A DNA stretch of 64,000 nucleotides from Hyposmocoma kahamanoa (GCF_003589595.1 NW_020654422.1:18543256-18607255); one strand, 5' to 3'; counted from the stretch's first letter, positions 10,221 through 21,088 are shown. Numbers and translations: made by a program. Notes: generated from the letters alone by a model not told the origin.

Positions 10221-10535
10221 CATTGATTTACAAATAAATGGACGACGGGTCTAATACAAAAACCACGAAAAAAATGTCCCAAGTCAACCTATTTAAACGT
10301 AGTGACATGTAAAGGAATATGATAAAGCTAAAACGTTGAATTTAAATTGTAATGTCATCGCAGTACTGTCTAATTTTGCTTGCTTCGCTGTCAGTCGAAC
10401 AAACGAAGACTAAAGCGTGAATGACGCTCTGTATAATATTTATAATATATTGACGCTCTGTATAATATTTTAACGCCCTATAAGTTCGGACACTTTTTAG
10501 CGCGGACCCGACGTCCATATAATTGTAAGTCAATG
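10221..10535. mobile_element. MITE with CATTGACTTAC ends, copy 2
   Basis: This is a second copy of the 8364-8649 MITE. It is flanked by a perfect 8-bp target duplication, AAAAAACC (10213-10220 and 10536-10543). It is 315 bp long because GACGCTCTGTATAATATTTA is partly duplicated internally near 10422-10470. One end carries a substitution (CATTGATTTAC). Confidence 0.9.
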
Positions 10536-10543
10536 AAAAAACC

Positions 10544-11064
10544 ATTTAAAATAGTACAGGATTTTGGCCATATTTTTATCACAATAAAATTTTGAACATT
10601 GTAAATGTAATGAGTAAAGAAATATCTATTCTGTTTTGGGCTACTATTATTTATATAATCAATCAATGTCGACCACACAAGTGAGCTTGTAGTCTTTCGG
10701 TTTTTGTCTCATAAAATATGAACTTTATAATACTTCCTTATTAAAAAAAATGGTTGGATCTTACGTTAATACGAATTTGTAAACAAAAATCTAAGGCAGC
10801 GTTTAATGAAAAATCTAAGATAACGATCAATTTTATTCGCATAAAATTATATAAGATTTAATAAAGCTGCTGTGTTCATTACTTTTATGCGTATATCGTG
10901 ACCAGTGCCAAGCTCTGTTTTTTTTTGGCAAAGTTTAATCTAAACGTCAAAGTATTATTAAAACATTTTAAAGCAGAGGCTTTATTTAATCTCTTAAGCT
11001 TGCCACGTGTAGCCCGCCAGACATTTTCTAATTTTACCCGCAAAATGCATCGAAGTTATATTTT
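10544..11064. other. Unassigned AT-rich stretch
   Basis: No gene or repeat was recognised. Confidence 0.4.
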
Positions 11065-11512
11065 GAACCGGCTTAAAAAAAAGGAGGAGGTTCTCAATTC
11101 GACTGCATTTTTTTTGTATGTATATTACGCGATGACTCCGGTGTTTGTGAACAAATTTTCATGATTCTTTTTTTGTTGGAAAGAGGGTACCTCCATAGTG
11201 GTCCCATTTAATTTTGAAGAAAATCATCCACCTATAAGGATGGCTGTTCACGCATGAAGATTCATTTTTATAAATAGCGCCTAAATTTTAGTATAATGAG
11301 CAATTATTTTAATGTTTGATTTTGCTATTCTTTAATTCAAGGCGTTTTTCTCTTTCTATATACTTTGAGTAGTGAGAACCGATTTTTATTATCTCCTGTG
11401 TCAAGTCCCGTAGAGTGGCGAACTAGGGGATGAATCCGGGTTTAATAATTCCACGTACTTTTGACGTGGCTTCCACGTTTTTTTAGTACTCTGTACTGAG
11501 ATTATTGACATG
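11065..11512 (+). repeat. Dispersed repeat E, interrupted copy
   Basis: Family E starts near TTAACCGACTTCAAAAAAGG, continues through AACTCCGG...TTTGTGAAC and GATGATTCTTTTTTTGTTGG, then GGTGGCAAACTAGGGGATGA, and ends near GAACTTTTGAGGTCGG. This copy has that order but carries about 165 bp of unrelated sequence between about 11236 and 11401. Open frames here come from the repeat. The class is unknown. Confidence 0.75.
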
Positions 11513-11599
11513 AAAATTATGTCTAAAATTTTTTTCATGCCGTCCATCTATCCTTTAATTCTGTAGATAGAGTAGATAGGTTTTTGCGATGGTTACAGA

Positions 11600-11640
11600 T
11601 TGAATAGAATAGAATGGAATAGATAGGTATAATTTATTGG
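11600..11640. repeat. Imperfect GAATA-type short tandem repeat
   Basis: The motif GAATAGAATAGAATGGAATA is visible with imperfect continuation into GATAGGTA. Confidence 0.6.
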
Positions 11641-11694
11641 ATTGGATAGGAACTTATTTTTTTCGAATCTAAAATTATGTATTTATATTTTTTG

Positions 11695-11775
11695 AAATGA
11701 ACCAACGTTTCGGGCTTTTTGCAAATCCCATGGTCACAGCTGATTTAGAAATGTTGGTTTTTGAAAAAATACAGT
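11695..11775. repeat. Dispersed repeat I fragment
   Basis: AACCAACGTTTCGGGC, a CCCATGGTCACAGCTG-like segment and the following bases match fragments at 21575-21740, 26060-26220, 54240-54340 and 62195-62400. The family also carries TTTCCTATGTGTAACAATCG. The class is unknown. Confidence 0.45.
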
Positions 11776-11809
11776 TGCAGTACTACTCAATTAAATCGCA
11801 AAATTTTGA

Positions 11810-11935
11810 TGCCACTGCGCCTGTCACCCTGAGACATAATCTGACAACGTCCATGTGCCCGTAATTTCACCAGCACTCTTAAACTCTTCAAAACTGGAAC
11901 ACGGTAAGACTCACATTTCCATTTGCCGGCTAAAA
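11810..11935 (-). repeat. Dispersed repeat D, partial copy
   Basis: It carries GCCTGTCACCCTGAGACATA and ATTTCACCAGCAC, as in other minus-strand D copies. Both ends are missing. Confidence 0.65.
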
Positions 11936-11944
11936 TTTTACTAA

Positions 11945-12585
11945 AATTTTCAAATTTATTTATTTCAGTTGAATAGATACTGTTTAATCACAAACGCAAT
12001 GAGAAGGAGGAGTGAAGGTTCGTTGTCTATCCCGACCCTAGAGAGCGACGGATGTTATAAGTACATATGTGTAACCAAACCCAATCTGAGAATGGCATCG
12101 AAATGAATATCATTCAGATGCGCATTTTCGGTCCTCATTACAAAGATAGTGCTGATTACCGTGTGGACCTTTTACTACAAACACCCTTGTGACATCGTCA
12201 AAAAACACTGGTTTACCTACTCGACCAAAATATCTTGGACACCAAGTCAGCTAATTTTCTAGTAACCACTGGTTATTGTAACTCCATTGAAATACTCCAT
12301 TGAGGATATATTGCACTTATGATAACATTAACCTCATGGAAGAATTTCATAACTGGAATTACGTCTAACATTTTTATTGCTCCATTAGATACAGAAAAAT
12401 GTAACCCACATCCTCTCCATCGTGTCGTAGGCATGTACTATGAATTCTTGCCATCGTATAAAAGGATTTGCCATCGGCGTAGGTTCTCGCCGGTTGCTGC
12501 CCAGAATGCACCAGACTTACAGGAAAAGAATGATACGTCTTGTAAAGAAGCTCCTTTACGTGGAGACTCCTTGAGCAGACTTGTT
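11945..12585. other. Unassigned stretch
   Basis: The plus-strand frame at 12319-12660 runs into a D repeat and has no recognisable domain. I do not call it a gene. Confidence 0.4.
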
Positions 12586-12589
12586 ATTG

Positions 12590-12656
12590 ACAGGCGTGTA
12601 GCTTACCATCAGCCACACGACTTGTTCGTCCCGCCACTTGATATAAAAAAAAACAA
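12590..12656 (+). repeat. Dispersed repeat D, 3' end
   Basis: The copy carries GACAGGCGTGTAGCTTACCA and CACGACTTGTTCGTCCCGCC, then CACTTGATAT and a poly-A run. It is the sense 3' terminus only, as expected of 5'-truncated retroposon copies. Confidence 0.7.
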
Positions 12657-12659
12657 ATA

Positions 12660-13730
12660 AAACGATTCCGCATAAGATAAACCCGTTTCAAAATCTGAGA
12701 AAGATTTCAGATAACTAAGAATATCCTTCTATTTGCAGTCGGAAACAATAAGAATAAAGGCAAGAGTGTTTTCATACGCCAACACAAACAACAAGAAGGA
12801 TGCATTTTATTCCATGTATAAATAAACGGGTCATATTACAACAGTATTTATTATTTATAACACGTGCTATCTTAAGATTTAAAGAAAAATAGATTGTAGA
12901 TAACAGATTCCAATAAAGTTGATTTTTAGCTTATCTGGATTTTGTTCAATTATATTAATTTATTTAGCATTCCTATATTTCAGGCCTTTAAAGTCTTGAA
13001 AATGTATATAAAAAGATTTACATTTTTCTTATAATCCATTTCACCGACTAACTCCGTAAAAGCTGTTAGATAACGATATCGTATCCAAATCCGAATCGAA
13101 CGCTTAACTGATTAGCTCGAAAAGCGCCTTCGATTCGAGAACGATATTCAATCGAACGATTCGATTAAAATATCGAAGAGTTCTGAATCGGGGTCCTGTT
13201 CACTTATTATTACGGTGCCGGAAGCGGCAGACAAGAGTTTATATGCCTCGTTACGCACCAACCAGTGCTCTTTATTATCATAAAAAAGAAGACGGTGCAA
13301 TTTAGTATCACATTACTTACTCACGCTATCTTTAACGCGTTAAGATAGTGTAAATGGCAAGAAGCACAGGCACTTTTTTGCGTGTACAGAACTTCACTAA
13401 CTTTGTAGATTACAGTAAGTTGCAAAAACCATGCAAAACAAAATTGTTCAGCATTTTCGTAGCGTAAGGCCTCTTTGCGTCGTCATTATACTCTAATAGT
13501 TGAGCTTTTATGGAAGAAAGTTTTCCAGCGCGATACCAAAGTTGGTGCTTAAAACGAGCTTTTTGTTCTTTTAATATAGTCGAGCTTTTGTGCTGGTAGG
13601 TATTTAGGTGAAAAGTTTCGATAGTATTTCGTGCGAACGCGTGATGGATGTGGACACAGACTGCACCAATTGACCCTTACTAGAGCCTAGCTATGCGCCC
13701 GCCACCCTACATTTTTATTTTTTTTTTAAC
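12660..13730. other. Unassigned AT-rich stretch
   Basis: No gene was recognised. A near-palindrome around AACGCGTT occurs at 13328-13350, and a run of CGAAT/CGATT-rich short repeats at 13095-13190. Confidence 0.4.
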
Positions 13731-13734
13731 ATGT

Positions 13735-13855
13735 CATGTGCCAATTTCACCAGCACCCTTAACACTTCAAAATTGGAAGGCAGTAATGCTCACATTGCTA
13801 CTTGTACGGCAGAAGTAGATAAGGTGTAGGTAAGATACTTCCCTGGCCACAAAGA
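13735..13855 (-). repeat. Dispersed repeat D, partial copy
   Basis: It carries ATTTCACCAGCACCCTTAA and the CTTCCCTGG end in the usual order. It begins directly after a T-run. Confidence 0.6.
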
Positions 13856-14044
13856 GCTCTACTGCTACTGACTTACAGTGGTTTCAGTGTAGTCCGGATT
13901 TATTTGCAGATTGTGGGCGACAGTTTACGTGAATATCCCACTAAATTAAATACTCGATTCAGAACACTACAGATTCTACGCAAACGGACAGTCGGTACGG
14001 ACCGTACGCACAGCTGTGAAACCAGCCTTAAAACTTTCCCGTCA

Positions 14045-14215
14045 AAATGAAAAAAAATGTAATCTTTGTTTCATAGGTAAGCAAATTACGTTTGAAATCT
14101 TCATACTGATTAAACTCTACTACTCATTCGTAAGGCAGATTCCCTTGAGAAGAATGAGCAAGAAACTCCAGGGGTTCTAAATATTATTTTTGAAATGGCC
14201 ATAGATAATGTAAGG
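14045..14215 (-). repeat. LINE 3' untranslated fragment
   Basis: TTTCATAGGTAAGCAAATTAC, AAACTCTACTACTCATTCGT and AAGGCAGATTCCCTTGAGA match 43858-43960 and 32335-32410. The better copy at 43838 shows a (CAAACT)n tail, which fixes the minus orientation. Confidence 0.65.
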
Positions 14216-15070
14216 TTTTAAAAGAGTACAGTTCTTTTTTCTTTAAAGTTGCATAAACTGCACGGATTTTTTGGTCTACTCAATACAGAGCACCCAAATA
14301 TGATAAAAGACTTTTATCATACATAACAAATAGTCCTGTGTAACCATGAGTAGAGAATAGTGTACTCTTGCTCCAATATAAGTAACCTACTAACTATAAA
14401 ACCCTTCTGTTATACGCAATTTTGCACATCATTAGAGAGTCGATGTACATCGTATTTTCCATGTGATTAGACTTTAGATTAAGTTAGTTATTTACTTAGA
14501 ATCAACACAATTCGCACTACAACGGTTACAGTTAAAACACATATTATTACGACTACACATTAACGGATACAGCAATGCACAGTGCCGCCATAATTATATT
14601 AAAATGTATTCACTAGAACATCATCCCTGACCGCATAACAAAACCAATGTTGCAGCTTGAAATAAGGGGATTACACAAAAATGCAGTAAGTTATCTAACG
14701 TGCAATTATGCGGATAATGTGTAATTCACGGCATGTTGTGTTGCCTGCAAATAGACTGTGACCAAATGGTCTAATGTTTAATTTATTTCTAAGTACATAA
14801 TTCTAGTCAGGTAGTCGGGTGGAAGAAATAAGAACAAGTAAGTGTTCTATGTTATTCTAGGACATAATGGTCCTGTTTTGTTTTTTATTACTTCACTGAA
14901 TATACTTCATATGTTAAAGTACCGGTACCGGTACCGGTGGTAGGGTTTTCTACCAGCACCAAATTGGCATTTCAAGTACCAAAAAATAGACGGCAGCTGA
15001 AGAAAGATTTCTTCAAGTAAACTGTCTGTATTATAGATTGAGTATCAGATTGTAATTACATAAAAATGAA
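14216..15070. other. Unassigned stretch with a short GGTACC tandem
   Basis: No gene was recognised. A run of the hexamer ACCGGT/GGTACC lies at about 14919-14938. Confidence 0.45.
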
Positions 15071-15074
15071 AAAA

Positions 15075-15290
15075 AAAAAATTCGTGGAATTAAATCTATT
15101 TGCCAAGTTTTGTCATTCATCCCCTAGTTGGCCACCCTTAGAAGTGGAATATTTTCTTCAAATTTGAATGGGATCATTATTGAGTTACCTTCTTTTTAAC
15201 AAAAGAGGATCATCAAAATCGGTTCATAAACGCTGGAGTAATCAAGTAATCGTCCTTTTTTGAAGTTCGTTAAAAATACAGAGTAATTAT
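15075..15290 (-). repeat. Dispersed repeat E copy
   Basis: In minus orientation, TATTTGCCAAGTTTT, CATTCATCCCCTAGTTGGCC, ATCATCAAAATCGGTTCA and TTTTTTGAAGTTCGTTAAAA follow the family order. Confidence 0.75.
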
Positions 15291-15392
15291 ATTCTTCACA
15301 ATTATTAATATAGTATTTCTAATTATAAACAATTACACTTGATTATGATACTCTCTTGAATTCTGACCTGCAAAAATATCTCCTGAAACTAT

Positions 15393-15580
15393 GGGCGGTT
15401 ACACACGGCGAGTTTAAGCAGCGAAGCTGCACTTGTGATTTATAGGCGATTGCATCGATGCAGTGGCGCGCTTGCATCGTTGCAATCGCCTATAAATCGC
15501 AAGCGTAGCGATGCCATCGTGCGTTTCACGAACGCGCGTGTGTATCGCTGCTAAAGGTCGCCGTGTGTAACCAACCACTC
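15393..15580. mobile_element. Foldback MITE family F, copy 1
   Basis: The element begins GGCGGTTACACACGGCGA and ends with the inverted TCGCCGTGTGTAACC plus an additional CACTC tip. Much of its interior is self-complementary (GCGATTGCATCG and CGATGCAATCGC types). A TAA follows the right end at 15581, matching the 3-bp target site seen in other copies. TWA target sites suggest a PIF/Harbinger-like helper (inference). Confidence 0.75.
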
Positions 15581-15778
15581 TAAGTAAAAATAAAGTAATA
15601 TTCACATAATACAACGTAATACAATTATGTCCGATTAGTTTAAAATGTCCGTTGCATTACGTCTGGTTACCATTAGGATAGATTGCTTATCGTCAAGATA
15701 ACGACAAAATGATTAAGTATGCTATAATGATTTGCACTTAGTCCACTGTCAGTTGAACCGTTACTTAACTAGTTAGTT

Positions 15779-16113
15779 TAAATTTTTATTGAATTGATAT
15801 TCAATTATTTTTTATGTCAATCCGTGGCTTAGTTTGTATTGCGTCTGGCACGGTATGCTATAAGACGTCGATCCGGCCGGATAGAAGGAATTTTTTCTGA
15901 GTGTTCGATCTTTGTATTAATAATTATAACAAACTAGTGGAATAATTTCACAAAAGATTATTGAATATCAATTCAATAAAAATATAAATACAGTGAATAA
16001 CGACATCTCTAGCCGGGGCTGATATCTGTAAAGATATCTAACTGGATGACGAATTACTTTTATAGATTTCTCATAGATGGCGCTACGGCTAAAAAGTCGT
16101 TGAAAAACCAAAT
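15779..16113 (+). mobile_element. SINE A copy with inverted 5' prefix
   Basis: A perfect 12-bp target duplication AACTAGTTAGTT flanks the element (15767-15778 and 16114-16125). The tRNA-like head starts at 15822 (CCGTGGCTTAG, TGGCACGGTATGC), the body continues to TTGAAAAACCAAAT. Before the head, bases 15780-15817 are the reverse complement of the element's own interior around 15950-15988, with TATTGAATTGATATTCAAT exact. The B box is degraded (CGATCCGGCCGG). Confidence 0.85.
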
Positions 16114-16239
16114 AACTAGTTAGTTGTTATTTTATATAATTTAAAGATAAAAGGTAGTGTCGAGAACTTATATATGAACACTGAGCGCGTGACATTCGCT
16201 AAACAATGTGTATGTAGTGTTACTTAAAAAAGTAAGTAC

Positions 16240-16512
16240 CAGGATCTTGGCTCCGACTACGTGTTTGCAGCCTTTAGAGTCGAAACCCTTGGTCTATACA
16301 AAATTTTTGTACAGATGAAGTCTGTCTGGGAAACCCAAAGGTCGGCAGCTACCTTGCCCAACGCATTAGCACAGCCATACAAGGGAGGGACGCTGCCAGC
16401 ATCTTGGACACCTTGCCGCGGGGACCCAATTTTACCCATACAATTTAATCTTAGTTTTATTTTCTGGTATTTAAGCTTTTATTATACCTTACTATATTAT
16501 GAGAATAAAATA
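16240..16512 (+). pseudogene. LINE ORF2 C-terminus and 3' end relic
   Basis: In forward frames the segment gives a run similar to AAILGTLPRGP preceded by a QRIS.AIQ-like stretch, with frameshifts. This resembles the C-termini of some insect non-LTR retrotransposon ORF2 proteins. It ends in an AT-rich untranslated part and AATAAAATAG. The clade is not resolved. Confidence 0.45.
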
Positions 16513-17404
16513 GATTGAAATTAAAAAATTTGATAGTAATTTTAAAAAAAACCATAAGCGATGCATCAAAAATGCTTTTATCGCATGAAAGCCATAAAAT
16601 AGCCGAACGTGTAACCTTTTTTTTGAAGTCTGTTAAAAACAGCAATATTATTTTTGAAATATATTATTGGCTGTCTGTTATCTCTAATTTTAAATTCGAC
16701 CATAGTGATATTGTCGTTCTAAGGCTATCTGCAAAACTGACAACTTCGACAACTTTTTATGCATGAATATGAGAGTAACAAATTTTCACATATACATAAT
16801 TTGTTTTATGAAGCTCGTATTTTTTTATAAATTTTTCAGTGACAACAAAACTTTTGACGTATGATCACATGTGGCATTATTATATTAAATCGTCAAGTGT
16901 TAACCCATTATATGTCCAACGGTTGGGGGCGGACCTCTTTTAAAGACAGTTCATACTCCACTTTACAAGCTGTTATATAAATACCGCTGTTTTTTGTGAA
17001 CTAGGTTGAATATTATTCAATGCATTTAGAAGCTGCTGACGCTTTAAAAGAAATTGAGCAACATTTTTATTAACTTTGCCATGAGTGTTCTTTGTTTATC
17101 GAAGAAACAAAAAGAAATATTTACACTATGCAAATTGCAGTGGCATTGATGTAAATCATTTAGGAAATGATAAGTTTTTAATAACGGCTTCTTTTTGAAG
17201 TTAATGATGCACATTAGCATGAATTATGTTTTTCAAATTTATCTGATTGTATGAGCTAGAGTCAAGGTTCTTTTGAAAAAAGATATTATGGAACATAATG
17301 AACACGTTTATGTTCTCAATATTACATTTTATTTCTTCTTCTTTCGTTTTATTTCTTGAAATCGAAATATTTCTAAAAGTCTTGAGCAAAGTAAGGTTAT
17401 TCTG
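16513..17404. other. Unassigned AT-rich stretch with small repeat fragments
   Basis: It includes a tip of repeat E (about 16612-16640, minus) and a copy of repeat H (16780-16880). No gene was recognised. Confidence 0.45.
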
Positions 17405-17680
17405 TGATTCCACGACTTGACGAACAAGTGGTGCGCCTGGTGATAAGCGGCATGCCTGTCCAAAACAGTCGCAGCTTTAAATCGCAAAAATATATGAGGG
17501 GCACTGCCACTGCGCCTGTCACCCTAAGACATAAATTGACAAATCCCACATGCATGTAATTTGCGGAACACTTTTTAAAAACTGGAACGCAGGAATGCTC
17601 CCATTACTGCTTGGTGGTAGAAATAGTAAGTTGGCAGTACAGCCCTTGACGAACTCTTTCAAAAAAACCTCTACTATCAC
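17405..17680 (-). repeat. Dispersed repeat D, near full-length
   Basis: The copy runs from GACGAACAAGTGGTGCGCC through CACTGCCACTGCGCCTGTCA to GACGAACTCTTTCA. This covers most of the family consensus. Confidence 0.75.
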
Positions 17681-18235
17681 TAAAATTTGTAATTCGTATT
17701 AAGTAATGAGAAAATGCTATTACTCATGTCTGAAGTGGTTTATACTTGCCGCTTTGTAATGCATTATGAATGATAATTTATCATAAATTAAACCATAAAA
17801 AAGGTGTTGTTAATTGTGCACGAGCTAAACGTTGGAATTAATTTCTCGTCTCACTGAGTAATTCCATTTCTCTCGTGTTAATTTCAAAACTCTGTAACCA
17901 TATTAAAGACCGGATGGAAATTTGTTTAACAATTTGCATTTAATTTTGCATCATTTTCAGTATCTCTTGATTACATTTATTACTGAAAAGATGTTGCTGC
18001 AGTGTAATATAGATTTCTGCAAACCGCAATTAGCTTAAGCATTTTGTAACGTAACGGGCATTGCAATATTTCGTCTGAAGCGATAGTAATTCTACTTTGT
18101 CTGTCACAAACATTTTAATGATATCTGAAAATGTAGAAAACCGTAATAACTGTCCACAGAACACCCAAACATGAACCAAATTATAGTTGTTTCCGTAAGG
18201 AGCTCGACTGGGCACCGAATTTGAGATCGCCTAAC
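17681..18235. other. Unassigned AT-rich stretch
   Basis: No gene was recognised. Confidence 0.4.
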
Positions 18236-18247
18236 ATGACACTGTTT

Positions 18248-18608
18248 ATGACAGATTTATCACCCAGTTAGTACCTTTACAGCTACCAGTCCTGTCGTTC
18301 CGTGGCTTAGTTGGTATAGCGTCTGGCACGGTATGCAAGAAGACGTCGGTTCGAATCCGACCGGATCGAAGGAATTTTTTCTGAGTGTTTTTTCTGAGTG
18401 TTCGATCTTTGTATTAATAATTATAACAAACTAGTGGAGTAATTTCACAAAAAATAATTGAATACCAATTCAATAAAAATTTAATTAATACAGTGAATAG
18501 CGACATCTCTCGCCAGGACTGGTAGCTGTAAAGGTACTAACTGGGTGATAAATCTGTCATAGATTTCTCATAGATGGCGCTACGACTAAAAAGTCGTTGA
18601 AAGACCAA
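18248..18608 (+). mobile_element. SINE A copy with 46-bp inverted 5' prefix
   Basis: A perfect 12-bp target duplication ATGACACTGTTT flanks it (18236-18247 and 18609-18620). The head has a pol III A-box-like TGGCTTAGTTGG at 18303 and a B box GGTTCGAATCC at 18348-18358. The body ends in TCATAGATGGCGCTACGACT and CGTTGAAAGACCAA. Bases 18248-18293, upstream of the head, are the exact reverse complement of 18515-18560 within the same copy. Confidence 0.9.
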
Positions 18609-18798
18609 ATGACACTGTTTGTTATCTACCTCCGTGGCCGAATGATGGTCTCTGATCGAGAAGGATCAATTTAGGCAATGAGCTTTTCTAAATTGATTCT
18701 GATGTGAGTATACCCAAAAGGGTAGTATACCTTAAGTGAATTTTAGTATACTCATAGTAACTTTTCAATTTTTGTCTATTTCTAAAATTTCCTATTTT

Positions 18799-18995
18799 AA
18801 CCGACTTCAAAAAAAGGGATGTTGATGATTCTTTTTTGTTGGAAAGATTAGTCTCATTTAAATTTGAAGAAAATATTACACCTCTAAGGGAGATAACTAG
18901 GATGAATCCAGTTTCACTCGCTTTCCGGTAACCAATGCAATAAAACTTGGCAAATAGATATAATTACATGAACTTTTGAGGTCGGTTTTTTTAAA
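18799..18995 (+). repeat. Dispersed repeat E copy
   Basis: It carries TTAACCGACTTCAAAAAAAG, ATTCTTTTTTGTTGGAAAGA, GGATGAATCCAGTTTCACTC and AACTTTTGAGGTCGG. It lacks part of the middle. Just before it, at 18626-18645, CCTCCGTGGCCGAATG resembles a SINE B head fragment. Confidence 0.75.
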
Positions 18996-19004
18996 AAAAA
19001 CATA

Positions 19005-19155
19005 TTTTTATGATACCGAGTGACGGGAAGAACAAGCCGTGAACAGCCGCCTGGTGGTAATTGACACACTCCGAGCCTTAAACCGCAAAAATCTGGCACT
19101 GTCACTGCGCCCACTACCCTGAGACATAATTTGACAAGTCCCATATGCCTGTAAA
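19005..19155 (-). repeat. Dispersed repeat D, partial copy
   Basis: The segment from the GATACCGAGTGACGGG end through CCCTGAGACATAATTTGACA is present. The far end is missing. Confidence 0.7.
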
Positions 19156-20130
19156 ATATAAAGAAATTGGTGTAGTTGTCTGACACCTGATGTATTATAT
19201 TCCATATAACCTATTCACTAGGTCACCTAGGTCGCCGTAATAGAGAAAGTAATGACAAAGACCAAATTAAAATGATATTTATCTGACGTGTACTTCGTAA
19301 CGATATCCCACACGCGTTTCCTAAGTGACACTTTTACTTTTAAAAACTCGTAAGTGTGACATGTGTGTGTCCAATGGCTTCGAGAGAAAGTGTCTCGGGT
19401 GTTTTGTTTGATGTATTATCCCATTCGTCACTCTGTCTCACATAACGTTACGAGTTTGCGTATGAATTTGTCGTAACGAGATTGTAAACACAGCTTCACT
19501 ATTGTTTTTGTAATAGTGACTACTTTGAAAGTTCTACGGTTTCTTAACAGGATAGCAATACCAGGCCGCGCAGCCGCATTAGGTATTTCGAGTTTTCATG
19601 TTCGTTAATATAACACCATGTAAAACGATTTTTGTTTCTGGGTTATCAATATAATTTTGTAATTGGTTCTAACATAAGTACACGAACAAACTTTATTTCC
19701 GCGCAAAAAGTTTGCTTTTGTGGCCAAGGCAACGATAAAGATAAAAAAGATAAAGATAATGGTTGATTTATTTGTGTAAAAGTTGAAATTTACCATTAAG
19801 GAAAAGTATACATTTTCGGATTTCCCTTCGTCTAAAGACAAAAAGGAAACATTAAGGTGGGTACTGACCAGAGTTACGGGGCGTAATGTACCGTTCGCAT
19901 CGAGCATGATACGTTACGCCGCGTACTAAAATTCGTGTAACACGCTCGCTTCAAACTCTTGGCTCGCCTGTGCTCCAGATTCGTTGCCACTCGTAGTCAA
20001 GACGTTCCGGGGTTCCATAAAACAGGTACTTCTATATATTTGTCTATGAAATACATAGTTTTCTCTTTGTCTCACTCCATCTTTTTAACAACAAATAATC
20101 ACAACTAATAAAAGGCCCGAAATTCCCAAA
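19156..20130. other. Unassigned stretch
   Basis: The minus-strand frame at 19605-19907 has hydrophobic runs but no recognisable domain. No gene is called. Confidence 0.4.
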
Positions 20131-20206
20131 ATACTCCCTTGCGCTACGTGCGCTCGTGACGACTCGCTGCGACGTACTGACTAAAGCGCGTAACACTCAA
20201 AGCGCA

Positions 20207-20245
20207 CTCGCAGCGAGCAACGAACCGCTCGTTGCTCGCTGCGAG
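20207..20245. repeat. Perfect inverted repeat, 17-bp arms
   Basis: Arms CTCGCAGCGAGCAACGA (20207-20223) and TCGTTGCTCGCTGCGAG (20229-20245) are separated by ACCGC. The surrounding 20140-20280 is locally GC-rich and repeats CGCTCG-type words. Confidence 0.95.
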
Positions 20246-20295
20246 CGCCTTGTTCCCGCGCACTAACAGCTCGAACACTCGCTTAGGTTTGGTTA

Positions 20296-20580
20296 TAAAA
20301 ATTCCTTCGATCCGACCGGATTCGAACCGACGTAAAAAAAATGAATTACAGTTAATAGCGATGGTAACTGTAAAGGTGCCCAACTGGGTCACGAAATACA
20401 TTCATAGATTTCGCATAGATGGCGCTACTGCTAAAAATCGTTGAAAACCAAATACGAAGATCCGACATCAAGCACATAGAAAAATTCGTGAGGTTCGCTG
20501 GTTCGTTCCGTGACTTAGTCGGCAGGAACGAAGGATTTTTTCTAAGTGTTCGACCTTTATCATGAATACTTTTAAAATTA
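20296..20580 (+). mobile_element. SINE A, rearranged copy
   Basis: At 20298-20334 the tRNA-like head is present on the minus strand (GATCCGACCGGATTCGAACC). From 20348 the SINE tail follows on the plus strand (CTGTAAAGGTGCCCAACTGG, CATAGATGGCGCTACTGCTA). After a linker of about 60 bp, a second head-like piece follows (TTCCGTGACTTAGTCGGC, then AAGGATTTTTTCTAAGTGTT). A tail-linker-head order also appears on the minus strand at 62090-61890. Confidence 0.7.
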
Positions 20581-21085
20581 ATCAAATTAAGACCACCTTT
20601 TAATTACATCCTGTATACATCGATCATATTCAAATTAAATCAAAACCATGTGTATAGCATTTATAGAATATAGAGTATATGTAATTGTTTACACAGTATG
20701 TCAAAGCCGAACACATAATCACGTTGATTGAATGGAATTCATATAAGCTTCGTGCTCCAATTGTCAGCAGCAGCTTTGTAACATATTGCCATTAATCAGT
20801 AACATAGCGTCGATAACTCGGATGAGCTTTATGTACAGTCAAGAACACATCGAGATATGCATTTCGAACTCAAACAGCGCCTCCAGTGCAGCAGAACAAG
20901 ATTCGTCAATGTGTAACTTGATATGCTGCCGACTGTACCTTGTGTGGGACACCGATTTCAACACTCTTTAGATTAAACTAAATTTAAATGAAATCTATAA
21001 CTTATTCTACATTGTCTAGCTGTCTCTTCACCCTGTCAACTTTAAAAATAACCATCAGTAAATGAAACTATTTTGTTTTCGGATC
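20581..21085. other. Unassigned stretch
   Basis: No gene was recognised; the plus-strand frame 20786-20971 has no motif. Confidence 0.4.
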
Positions 21086-21088
21086 TAA

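Noticed and set aside
10898..11164. 88-codon plus-strand frame
   Set aside because: Its second half is repeat E, which occurs at about ten loci in this window.
13324..13352. Near-palindrome around AACGCGTT
   Set aside because: Arms are short and slip by one base; not exceptional in AT-rich DNA.
18300..18360. Possible tRNA gene (A and B boxes)
   Set aside because: The segment is continuous with a repeated SINE body and lies within a 12-bp target duplication. The same head occurs at 15822 and 61985.
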